From NCBI GenBank assembly GCA_026391515.1, contig JAPLEC010000422.1:1-15442 (forward strand): a stretch of 15,442 nucleotides of DNA, in the 5' to 3' direction. Under the pieces are notes generated by a model that saw only the letters and a program-made list of their open reading frames with translations, did not search any database and was not told the origin of the DNA. This DNA comes from Bacteroidia bacterium (GTDB lineage: Bacteria; Bacteroidota; Bacteroidia; Bacteroidales; VadinHA17). This document shows, piece after piece, positions 1-7,275 of the stretch; the first letter of the stretch is position 1, and each line of letters begins with the position of its first letter. A program made the position numbers and the translations under genes.

Positions 1-1
1 A

Positions 2-1306
2 CGTATCGCTTCTTTAAATGTGGGAAATAGTCTTCTTGGAAGAGTTATCTCCCCCACAGGACAACCACTTGACGGGAAAGGACCCATTGGCGGAGAGCTG
101 TTTAACATGCCTTTCGAAAGAAAAGCACCCGGAGTTATTTTCCATCAGCCGGTAAAACAGCCGCTTCAGACTGGTCTAAAAGCTATCGACGCAATGATAC
201 CTATTGGCCGGGGACAAAGGGACCTTATAATTGGTGACAGGCAGACCGGGAAAACAGCAATAGCAATTGATACAATTATTAATCAGCGCCCTAATTTTGA
301 AAAAGGGAAACCGGTCTATTGCATCTATGTGGCTGTAGGACAGAAAGGATCGACCGTAGCAAATATAGCCAGGACACTTGAAGAACATGGTGCTCTGGAG
401 TACTCTGTGATAGTTCTGGCAACAGCCTCCGATCCTGCTGCAGCTCAGTTCTATGCTCCTTTTGCCGGAGCTGCCATCGGTGAATTTTTCAGGGATACAG
501 GACGTGATGCACTTATAATTTATGACGATCTTTCAAAACAGGCAGTATCATACAGGGAGGTTTCACTTCTTCTCCGAAGACCGCCAGGACGCGAAGCCTA
601 CCCCGGCGATGTTTTTTACCTTCATTCACGTCTGCTGGAAAGAGCAGCAAAGATTATTGAGTCGGATGAGGTGGCAAAACAGATGAATGACCTGCCTGAA
701 TCGATCAGACATATGGTTAAAGGAGGCGGATCTCTTACAGCATTGCCGATTATCGAAACTCAGGCCGGCGACGTTTCAGCTTATATACCGACGAACGTTA
801 TTTCAATTACGGACGGACAAATATTCCTCGAAACGACTCTCTTTAACTCCGGAGTTCGCCCGGCTATAAATGTGGGAATTTCAGTATCGAGGGTTGGAGG
901 AAATGCCCAGATCAAATCGATGAAAAAAATTGCCAGTACTCTCAAGGTCGATCAGGCGCAGTACCGTGAGCTTGAGGCATTCTCGAAATTCGGATCCGAC
1001 CTTGATGCAACAACTCTTGCAACACTTAATAAGGGAGCCAGGAACGTTGAGATACTTAAGCAAAATCAGTATTCACCTGTTGCGGTAGAAAAACAAATTG
1101 CAATTATTTATTGCGGCACCATGGGCTTGTTGAAAAATGTTCCGGTAAACAAGGTAAAGGAATTTGAAAAGGAATATATTGAGTTCCTCGATCTTAAGTA
1201 CAGGGACGTACTCGATAATCTTCGCGATGGAACTCTGAACAATGACATTACCGGTGTACTTGAAAAAGTTGCAGTCGATCTGACAGCAAAATACAGAACA
1301 CATTAA
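2..1306 (+). CDS. atpA: F1Fo ATP synthase subunit alpha, 5'-partial
   Basis: Alpha subunit of the F1 head, carrying the non-catalytic nucleotide sites and helping form the catalytic interfaces with beta. The frame is open from base 2 and reads RIASLNVGNSLLGR, which fits the family, so the gene begins upstream of the window. A GTG at position 20 lies inside the protein and is not the start. About 434 residues are visible; roughly 90 N-terminal residues are missing from a usual length near 525. The Walker A motif GDRQTGKT is encoded at 233-256. The arginine finger in SVSRVGG is encoded at 890-892, and SKFGSDLD follows in the C-terminal helical domain. The end is intact. atpG starts 32 bp downstream with no terminator visible between, so the two are probably co-transcribed. 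Confidence 0.97.
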   Translation, partial: RIASLNVGNSLLGRVISPTGQPLDGKGPIGGELFNMPFERKAPGVIFHQPVKQPLQTGLKAIDAMIPIGRGQRDLIIGDRQTGKTAIAIDTIINQRPNFEKGKPVYCIYVAVGQKGSTVANIARTLEEHGALEYSVIVLATASDPAAAQFYAPFAGAAIGEFFRDTGRDALIIYDDLSKQAVSYREVSLLLRRPPGREAYPGDVFYLHSRLLERAAKIIESDEVAKQMNDLPESIRHMVKGGGSLTALPIIETQAGDVSAYIPTNVISITDGQIFLETTLFNSGVRPAINVGISVSRVGGNAQIKSMKKIASTLKVDQAQYRELEAFSKFGSDLDATTLATLNKGARNVEILKQNQYSPVAVEKQIAIIYCGTMGLLKNVPVNKVKEFEKEYIEFLDLKYRDVLDNLRDGTLNNDITGVLEKVAVDLTAKYRTH

Positions 1307-1338
1307 CAGCCGGAACAAAGATGAAAATTTGATTTGAA

Positions 1339-2223
1339 ATGGCGAATTTAAAGGCAATAAGGATCCGGATAGCCTCTGTTAAATCGACAAAGCAGATAAC
1401 CTCAGCAATGAAAATGGTTTCTGCCGCCAAGCTCAGAAGGGCTCAGGATAAAATCGTAAGGCTGAGGCCTTATGCATCCAAGCTGCATGAAATATTTGTC
1501 GGATTGTCCCAGAGCCTTGCTGATTCGGAAATTGAAAATGTTTATGGCCGGATCTCGCCGCCTGAAAAGATCCTGATAGTTGTAATTACTTCAAACAGAG
1601 GCCTTTGCGGAGGCTTTAATGCAAATGTGATGAAAGAAGCACGTAAATTAGTCTCTGAAAAATATTTTGACCAGTTCAATAAAGGAAATCTAACATTCCT
1701 GACGATCGGGAAAAAAGGGTATGATTATTTAAAGAAGCAAATGCTGAAATTGCTGCCGGAACAGAACAAACTTTTTAATAATCTTACTTTTGATAATGTG
1801 GCGGTTGTTGCAGAAGCTGTAATGGTCGAATTTGTAGCAGGCGAGTACGACAGGGTTGAGCTGATATATAACCAGTTTAAAAATGCTGCTGTACAAAACC
1901 TTACCTGTGAACCATTCCTTCCTGTCGAAACCGTAACGGAAGGAACCAATAACTCAGTCCCGACAGATTATATTTACGAACCCACAAAAGAAGATATAGT
2001 TAAGGAGCTTATTCCAAAGTCGCTTAAGATACAGTTCTACAAAGCAGTACTTGATTCATTTGTCGCCGAACATGGTGCAAGAATGACCGCAATGCATAAG
2101 GCAACTGACAATGCAACAAGCATGATCCGTGATCTGACACTTCTTTATAATAAAGCACGCCAGGCTGCAATTACAAACCAGATTCTTGAAGTAGTCGGGG
2201 GTGCCGAAGCTCTTAATGGTTAG
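1339..2223 (+). CDS. atpG: F1Fo ATP synthase subunit gamma
   Basis: Central rotary shaft of F1, 294 residues, a normal length. The family signatures are at both ends. The N-terminal helix contains IRIRIASVKSTKQITSAMKM and then AAKLRRAQ. The Rossmann-like middle domain carries ITSNRGLCGGFN at about residues 78-89. The C-terminal helix contains MTAMHKATDNA, followed by the LYNKARQAAITNQI segment that enters the alpha/beta hexamer. It lies between atpA (32-bp gap) and a polyprenyl synthase gene (33-bp gap) on the same strand. The start has no Shine-Dalgarno match, only an AT-rich leader, which is usual for Bacteroidota. No truncation or frameshift is visible. Confidence 0.97.
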   Translation: MANLKAIRIRIASVKSTKQITSAMKMVSAAKLRRAQDKIVRLRPYASKLHEIFVGLSQSLADSEIENVYGRISPPEKILIVVITSNRGLCGGFNANVMKEARKLVSEKYFDQFNKGNLTFLTIGKKGYDYLKKQMLKLLPEQNKLFNNLTFDNVAVVAEAVMVEFVAGEYDRVELIYNQFKNAAVQNLTCEPFLPVETVTEGTNNSVPTDYIYEPTKEDIVKELIPKSLKIQFYKAVLDSFVAEHGARMTAMHKATDNATSMIRDLTLLYNKARQAAITNQILEVVGGAEALNG

Positions 2224-2256
2224 ACACTTTCGCATTTATAACATCACAGTTAAAGC

Positions 2257-3231
2257 ATGTATACTTATTCCGAACTAAAAGAGGTCGTCGACAAAGCTTT
2301 GGTAAACCTGTCATATAACACTGAAGCGATAAGATTAATAGATCCTGTTAAATATATTCTTTCAGTCGGAGGTAAAAGACTTCGTCCGGTAATGACCCTT
2401 ATAGCATGCAACCTGTTCAGCGACAAAATTGATGATGCAATATTACCAGCAGCCGGAATTGAAGTTTTTCATAATTTCTCGCTTGTACATGATGATATTA
2501 TGGATCAGGCTCCGGTAAGAAGAGGATTACCAACTGTTCATCAGAAATGGAATACAAATCAGGCAATCCTTTCAGGCGATGTTATGACATTTATTTCCAA
2601 TGAATGTTTTTTACAAACACCTGCAAATCATTTGCTTAAGGTTTTTAAGGTATTCAATAAGACTGCTATCGAAGTTTGTGTGGGGCAACAGCTTGATATG
2701 GACTATGAAAAAGCTGTTGTAGTGCGACAGGATGAATATCTGAGAATGATAGAATTAAAAACAGCTGTACTTCTGGCTGCTTCATTAAAAATTGGAGCTG
2801 TAATAGGAGGAGGAGAAGATAAAGATGCTGATCTTCTTTATGAGGCCGGGAGAAACCTCGGGCTCGCTTTCCAGATCCAGGATGACCTGCTCGATGTATG
2901 GGGTGACATAAAATCCTTTGGCAAAACATTAGGCGGAGATATTGTTGCAAACAAGAAAACTTTTCCGCTGGTAAAAGCAATGGAAATAGCTTCAGCAGAG
3001 CAGTTTAAGCAGCTCCAGGAACAGTTTTCAATGAAAGATTCTGACGAGGAAGCCAAGATCAATAAAGTGATCAGCTTATATGAACAGCTCAATATAAAAG
3101 AGATTACGGAAACCCTGGCAAATGAATATATCAGCAAGGCATTAGTGCTTATTCAAAAGGTTAATGTTGATGAAACGCGAAAGAATGAACTAATAAATCT
3201 TGCCAGCTCTCTGATCGGAAGAAATCATTAA
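2257..3231 (+). CDS. Short-chain polyprenyl diphosphate synthase (FPP/GGPP-type)
   Basis: Trans-isoprenyl diphosphate synthase of 324 residues that condenses isopentenyl diphosphate onto an allylic primer in the cytosol, feeding quinone, carotenoid or undecaprenyl lipid synthesis. The N-terminal GGKRLRP motif binds IPP. The first Asp-rich motif is D79-D80-x-x-D83, preceded by H78 and followed by RRG. The second is D209-D210-x-x-D213 in FQIQDDLLD, followed by GKTLGGD. The first motif has no insertion, and residue -5 from it is aromatic (F74). In this family an aromatic residue there usually limits chain length, so I infer a C15-C20 product; the exact length is uncertain. The gene is probably the last of the atpA-atpG operon. 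Its stop lies one base from the end of the convergent barrel gene. Confidence 0.9.
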   Translation: MYTYSELKEVVDKALVNLSYNTEAIRLIDPVKYILSVGGKRLRPVMTLIACNLFSDKIDDAILPAAGIEVFHNFSLVHDDIMDQAPVRRGLPTVHQKWNTNQAILSGDVMTFISNECFLQTPANHLLKVFKVFNKTAIEVCVGQQLDMDYEKAVVVRQDEYLRMIELKTAVLLAASLKIGAVIGGGEDKDADLLYEAGRNLGLAFQIQDDLLDVWGDIKSFGKTLGGDIVANKKTFPLVKAMEIASAEQFKQLQEQFSMKDSDEEAKINKVISLYEQLNIKEITETLANEYISKALVLIQKVNVDETRKNELINLASSLIGRNH

Positions 3232-3232
3232 A

Positions 3233-3829
3233 TCACAGTTCTTTATTTTCCTGCTTTTTTGACCAGCTGAAATTCACAAGAAGTCCTGCGTTAAAAATTA
3301 ACTGGCTATATTTACTGAACAGAGTATATTTTGCTTCAGTGTAAACACTGATTTTTTCTGAAAGCTTCAAATCGGAACCACACCCGATATTTAATCCAAA
3401 AGCATTATCATGTTCTTTATAATCTGTGCTAAACCATTTTATTTTCGTAAAATGTATATTAAATCCTGCAAGACCATAAAATCCAAACCGGTCAAGGGAA
3501 TAGATAACATAATGACCATCAATATTAAACATCGTTGAAGAAACCCTGGTTTTTGATGTAATGCCTAGGGTATCTGTACAAGTATTTGTACGCGGTAAAA
3601 AATAAGTAAATGTGGGAGAAACATTGAACGGGCGATCAGTTTTGTACATGAAAGTAAAAGTAATTCCTGCTAAAGGACCTTGATTTACAACTGATGAAAT
3701 TCCGGCAGTTTCATTATTATAATGATAACCCGTTTCCATAACTAAACCACCGCCAATTCTTATAGATTGCGATCTTGCAGAGAAGATTATCAAAATCGTT
3801 AAAAAACCTGTGATAAATAACTTTTTCAT
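3233..3829 (-). CDS. Outer-membrane beta-barrel protein, PorT-like, function unknown
   Basis: Predicted 198-residue secreted or outer-membrane protein. Residues 1-21 form a signal peptide (MKKLFITGFLTILIIF, then SARSQ), with cleavage likely near the glutamine, as is common in Bacteroidota. The rest is a succession of amphipathic beta strands such as GPLAGITFTFMY, GFYGLAGFNIHF and ISVYTEAKYTLF, ending in the strand LIFNAGLLVNFSW. This resembles the small outer-membrane barrel domain seen in PorT-like proteins of this phylum. No catalytic motif is visible, and two cysteines occur in the mature part (CTDT and GCGSD). The gene points toward the polyprenyl synthase gene (1-bp gap) and away from atpD, and so physically divides the ATP synthase genes. 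No specific function can be assigned. Confidence 0.75.
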   Translation of the reverse strand: MKKLFITGFLTILIIFSARSQSIRIGGGLVMETGYHYNNETAGISSVVNQGPLAGITFTFMYKTDRPFNVSPTFTYFLPRTNTCTDTLGITSKTRVSSTMFNIDGHYVIYSLDRFGFYGLAGFNIHFTKIKWFSTDYKEHDNAFGLNIGCGSDLKLSEKISVYTEAKYTLFSKYSQLIFNAGLLVNFSWSKKQENKEL

Positions 3830-3899
3830 CAGGACGTCAGTTAAAAATTACAATTCCTCAAAGACTGTAAAGGTAATTAACATGAATTATACAACAACC

Positions 3900-3918
3900 T
3901 GAATTTTGGCAAAATTCA
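3900..3918. promoter_or_regulatory. Perfect inverted repeat, candidate operator
   Basis: TGAATTTTG-G-CAAAATTCA has two perfect 9-bp arms around a single base. A one-base centre cannot form an RNA hairpin loop without melting inner pairs, so binding by a dimeric regulator is the more natural reading. It lies 71 bp upstream of the barrel gene start. It partly overlaps TATTTTTTG on the minus strand (3917-3925), an imperfect -7 box with one extra base, so it could control that gene. It is also about 120 bp upstream of the atpD -7 box. No regulator is identified. Confidence 0.4.
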
Positions 3919-4040
3919 AAAAATACACAATTTCGCACGGGTTAAGTCATTAACATTCACAAAGAATAAAAATATCTTTAACCGGAATCAATAATTGTTT
4001 AAATTTATGCTCGCGAAAGGAAATCGTTTCTGAAATTTGT

Positions 4041-4048
4041 TAAATTTG
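4041..4048 (+). promoter_or_regulatory. Bacteroidota -7 promoter element for atpD operon
   Basis: TAAATTTG matches the Bacteroidota sigma-ABfr -7 consensus TAnnTTTG exactly and lies 32 bp before the atpD start, which would give a leader of roughly 25 nt. No TTG lies at the expected -33 spacing, so only half of the promoter is clear. AAATTTGT occurs twice in tandem here (4033-4040 and 4042-4049), which could offer two overlapping start points. Confidence 0.5.
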
Positions 4049-4080
4049 TATCTACTTGAAAAGAATTAATAATTAAAGAC

Positions 4081-5589
4081 ATGTCACAGAATACAGGGAA
4101 AATCAGCCAGATTATCGGACCGGTGGTTGACGTTATGTTTGAAAGACAAGGCATGGATTTGCCTGACATTTATGATGCCCTGGAAATTAAGAGGAATGAT
4201 GGAACAACTCTTGTTGTGGAATGCCAGCAGCACATAGGTGAAAACACTATCCGTACAATTGCAATGGATTCAACCGACGGACTACGAAGGGGCATGGACG
4301 TTATTGCAACCGGATTGCCGATCACAATGCCTATAGGTGAACAGATCAAAGGAAGACTCATGAATGTGACCGGAGAAGCTATTGATGGAATAGGTCCGCT
4401 TGATAAAAAAGGTGGATATCCGATCCACCGTAAACCTCCAAAATATGAAGACCTGTCAACCGAGAAAGAGATTCTGTACACGGGAATAAAAGTTATAGAC
4501 CTTATTGAACCTTATTCGAAAGGCGGTAAAATTGGTCTTTTTGGAGGCGCCGGCGTAGGAAAAACAGTTGTAATTCTTGAGCTCATTAATAATATTGCAA
4601 AAGCATATTCAGGTCTGTCAGTCTTTGCAGGTGTGGGCGAAAGAACAAGGGAAGGAAACGATTTACTTCGCGAAATGCTTGAAGCAGGAGTAATTTCGTA
4701 TGGAAAAGAGTTCCTTAAAAGCATGAAAGAAGGAGGCTGGGACCTCTCAAAAGTTGACAAAGAAGCATTAAAAGAATCAAAACTTGCACTGGTATTCGGA
4801 CAAATGAATGAACCTCCGGGAGCAAGAGCAAGAGTTGCTCTTTCCGGCCTGTCAGTTGCCGAACATTTCAGAGACGGTGATGGCAAAAGCGGAGGACGCG
4901 ATATTCTTTTTTTCATGGATAATGTATTCCGTTTTACCCAGGCAGGATCTGAAGTTTCTGCTCTTCTTGGCAGGATGCCTTCAGCTGTAGGTTATCAGCC
5001 TACACTGGCTACCGAAATGGGTATTATGCAAGAACGTATCACTTCCACAAGACATGGATCAATAACTTCTGTACAGGCAGTTTATGTGCCTGCCGACGAC
5101 CTTACTGACCCGGCTCCGGCTACTACCTTCGCACACCTTGATGCAACAACAGTTTTAAGCCGTAAAATTTCCGAGCTTGGAATTTATCCCGCTGTTGACC
5201 CGCTCGATTCAACATCAAGGATACTTACCCCGGACATAGTGGGAGAGGCACACTATAACTGCGCTCAGAAGGTAAAGGAGCTTCTTCAGAGATATAACGA
5301 ACTTCAGGATATAATTGCAATTCTTGGTATGGACGAACTTTCAGAAGAAGATAAGCTTGTTGTCCACAGGGCAAGACGTATACAAAGATTTCTGTCGCAG
5401 CCTTTCCAGGTTGCAGAACAGTTTACCGGAATAAAAGGAGCCCTTGTATCAATTGAAGATAATATCAAAGGATTCAATATGATAATGGAAGGGAAAGTCG
5501 ATCAGTACCCTGAAGCAGCATTTATGCTCGTCGGGACAATTGAAGATGCGATAGAAAAAGGTGAAAAAATCCTTGCTCAATCTAAATAA
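4081..5589 (+). CDS. atpD: F1Fo ATP synthase subunit beta
   Basis: Catalytic subunit of F1, 502 residues. The Walker A motif GGAGVGKT spans residues 155-162. The catalytic glutamate E187 and adjacent R188 lie in GVGERTREG. GQMNEPPGARARV follows at about 240, then the FMDNVFRFTQAGSEVSALLG segment and MPSAVGYQPTL, all intact. Compared with E. coli beta there is an insertion of roughly 25 residues around 206-233, rich in Lys and Glu (KEFLKSMKEGGW...), between EMLEAGVI and LALVFGQM. That insertion is typical of Bacteroidota and explains the extra length. The gene starts a second ATP synthase transcription unit, separated from atpA-atpG by 1857 bp and a convergent gene. atpC follows after 11 bp. 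Confidence 0.98.
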   Translation: MSQNTGKISQIIGPVVDVMFERQGMDLPDIYDALEIKRNDGTTLVVECQQHIGENTIRTIAMDSTDGLRRGMDVIATGLPITMPIGEQIKGRLMNVTGEAIDGIGPLDKKGGYPIHRKPPKYEDLSTEKEILYTGIKVIDLIEPYSKGGKIGLFGGAGVGKTVVILELINNIAKAYSGLSVFAGVGERTREGNDLLREMLEAGVISYGKEFLKSMKEGGWDLSKVDKEALKESKLALVFGQMNEPPGARARVALSGLSVAEHFRDGDGKSGGRDILFFMDNVFRFTQAGSEVSALLGRMPSAVGYQPTLATEMGIMQERITSTRHGSITSVQAVYVPADDLTDPAPATTFAHLDATTVLSRKISELGIYPAVDPLDSTSRILTPDIVGEAHYNCAQKVKELLQRYNELQDIIAILGMDELSEEDKLVVHRARRIQRFLSQPFQVAEQFTGIKGALVSIEDNIKGFNMIMEGKVDQYPEAAFMLVGTIEDAIEKGEKILAQSK

Positions 5590-5600
5590 ATCGTACAGGG

Positions 5601-5846
5601 ATGAAAATAGAGATCATCACTCCTGACAAAAAGATATTTGAAGGGGATATAAAATCAATAAGGGTTCCCGGGAAAAAAGGATCTTTCCAGGTTCTTAAAG
5701 ACCATGCCCCTATTATTTCGACTCTCGAAAACGGACCTGTGATTATAGTTGACCAGGACAATGAAGAGACGAGATACGAAATCAACGGCGGAGTGATTGA
5801 AGTCAAAATGAATAAGATCATTCTTCTGGCTGAATCGGTACGATAA
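5601..5846 (+). CDS. atpC: F1Fo ATP synthase subunit epsilon, N-terminal domain only
   Basis: Epsilon subunit, which links gamma to the c-ring. Only 81 residues are present, against about 135 in E. coli. The beta-sandwich domain is complete: MKIEIITPDKKIFEGDI, then GSFQVLKDHAPIIS at residues 27-40, then GGVIEVKMNKIILLAES. The reading frame stops right after the last strand. The two C-terminal helices that can insert into F1 and inhibit ATP hydrolysis in other bacteria are therefore absent. Short epsilon subunits are common in Bacteroidota, so I treat this as the natural form rather than a truncation. It sits 11 bp after atpD and 10 bp before the decarboxylase gene. Confidence 0.95.
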   Translation: MKIEIITPDKKIFEGDIKSIRVPGKKGSFQVLKDHAPIISTLENGPVIIVDQDNEETRYEINGGVIEVKMNKIILLAESVR

Positions 5847-5856
5847 GCCATTTATC

Positions 5857-7275
5857 ATGACATCTGATGAATTCCGGAAACATGCCCATGAGCTGGTCGA
5901 CTGGATGGCCAACTATTTGGAAAATATCGAAAAGTATCCGGTAAAATCCCAGGTAAAACCAGGTGAGATATTCAGGCAAATCCCTGATCATCCTCCATCA
6001 GACCCTGAATCGTTTAACGGGCTGATGAAAGATGTTGAAGAGATAATAATGCCCGGAATTACTCACTGGCAAAGTCCGAATTTCTTTGCTTATTTTCCTG
6101 CCAACTCAAGCCTTCCTTCAATTCTGGCCGAGATGATAATAGCCACAATCGGAGCACAATGCATGAACTGGGAAACATCACCTGCTGCTGCCGAGCTTGA
6201 AGAAAAAATGATGATCTGGCTGAAAGAATTGATTGGACTTCCGGATTATTTTGAAGGAGTCATTCAGGATACTGCTTCAACAGCTACCCTGGCAGCAATC
6301 ATTGTAGCGCGGGAACGAATTACCGGATTTAATGTAAATAATAATGGAGCAAATTCTGCCGGAATTCTTAAAGTATATTGCTCTGAACAGGCACACTCTT
6401 CGGTTGAAAAAGCAGTAAAAATTTGCGGCATAGGCAAAAAGAACCTGGTAAAAGTTCCTGTTAAAAAGGATTTCTCAATGGATCCGGAGAAGCTTGGCGA
6501 AGCAATAAAATCGGATAAAAAAAACGGATTTATTCCATGTTGCGTTGTTGCAACGATTGGCACAACAGGAACCACTGCTGTTGACCCTTTAAAAGCCATT
6601 GGAGTAATCTGCAGGAAAAATGATATCTGGCTCCATGTCGATGCTGCAATGGCCGGTACGGCTCTTATTTTGCCCGAATTCCAATGGATGCTCGACGGAA
6701 GGGAATATATGGACAGCTTCCTTTTCAATCCGCACAAATGGATGTTCACAAATTTTGATTGCACAGCATTTTTCATTAAAGATGCAGAAACATTGATTAA
6801 GACTTTCGAAGTCCTTCCTGAATACCTGAAAACAAGAACCAGGGGACAGGTCAATGATTACCGCGACTGGGGAATCCCTCTCGGCAGAAGATTCAGAGCT
6901 CTGAAGCTATGGAGCGTAATAAGATCATTTGGAAAGGAAGGGTTACAGAATAAAATTCGACAGCATATTCAGTTTGCTTCGAGATTGAAAGAATTAATTT
7001 TAAAAGAAGCTGATTTTGAGATACTTGCGCCTGTTGTAATAAATGTGGTTTGTTTCCGATATATACCTTCCGGACATTCTGGAGCAGAAATAAATGCATT
7101 GAACGAAAAGCTGAATCATCTTCTTAATGATTCAGGTAGAATTTATCTTTCACATACCGTCCTTAATGATAAGTACACTCTCAGAATGGTAACAGGCCAA
7201 ACAAATGTGACTTTTGAACATGTTGAAAAAGCCTGGGAACTTATAAAGAGAACAGCACGTAATATGAAGAACTAA
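5857..7275 (+). CDS. PLP-dependent aromatic-L-amino-acid decarboxylase family protein
   Basis: Group II PLP decarboxylase, 472 residues, close to animal AADC in length and layout, expected to turn an aromatic amino acid into its amine in the cytosol. K294 in FNPHKW is the Schiff-base lysine. D262 in HVDAA pairs with the pyridine nitrogen, H180 in SEQAHSS stacks on the ring, and GTTGTTAVDP lies near the phosphate. Y323 in EYLK aligns with Tyr332 of human AADC, counted from the lysine. Retention of this tyrosine argues for decarboxylation rather than the aldehyde-synthase reaction. The conserved IPLGRRFR carries Gly where plant tyrosine decarboxylases have Ser. Met replaces the usual Tyr after HVDAA. 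The substrate (Trp, Tyr, Phe or Dopa) cannot be fixed from sequence. The 10-bp gap after atpC suggests co-transcription. Confidence 0.88.
   Translation: MTSDEFRKHAHELVDWMANYLENIEKYPVKSQVKPGEIFRQIPDHPPSDPESFNGLMKDVEEIIMPGITHWQSPNFFAYFPANSSLPSILAEMIIATIGAQCMNWETSPAAAELEEKMMIWLKELIGLPDYFEGVIQDTASTATLAAIIVARERITGFNVNNNGANSAGILKVYCSEQAHSSVEKAVKICGIGKKNLVKVPVKKDFSMDPEKLGEAIKSDKKNGFIPCCVVATIGTTGTTAVDPLKAIGVICRKNDIWLHVDAAMAGTALILPEFQWMLDGREYMDSFLFNPHKWMFTNFDCTAFFIKDAETLIKTFEVLPEYLKTRTRGQVNDYRDWGIPLGRRFRALKLWSVIRSFGKEGLQNKIRQHIQFASRLKELILKEADFEILAPVVINVVCFRYIPSGHSGAEINALNEKLNHLLNDSGRIYLSHTVLNDKYTLRMVTGQTNVTFEHVEKAWELIKRTARNMKN

Larger units (their letters stand above)
3830..4080. other. Divergent intergenic region between barrel gene and atpD
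   Basis: This is the largest gap in the window, 251 bp, and strongly AT-rich. It should hold the promoters for both the minus-strand barrel gene and the plus-strand atpD operon. It contains a perfect 9-bp dyad (3900-3918), a weaker dyad GTTAA-N4-TTAAC at 3941-3954, and a perfect -7 element for atpD (4041-4048). I see no small coding gene or RNA gene in it. Confidence 0.7.

Noticed and set aside
20..22. GTG at 20 as the start of atpA
   Set aside because: The frame is open to the window edge and the upstream residues (RIASLN) match the alpha subunit, so the gene is simply cut by the window.
5840..5860. Terminator between atpC and the decarboxylase
   Set aside because: Only 10 bp separate the genes and no hairpin with a T-run is visible.
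6264..6854. 196-codon open frame antisense to the decarboxylase
   Set aside because: It is a shadow of a strongly conserved gene, with no recognisable domain and no supporting promoter or start context. The same holds for antisense frames over atpD and the prenyl synthase.
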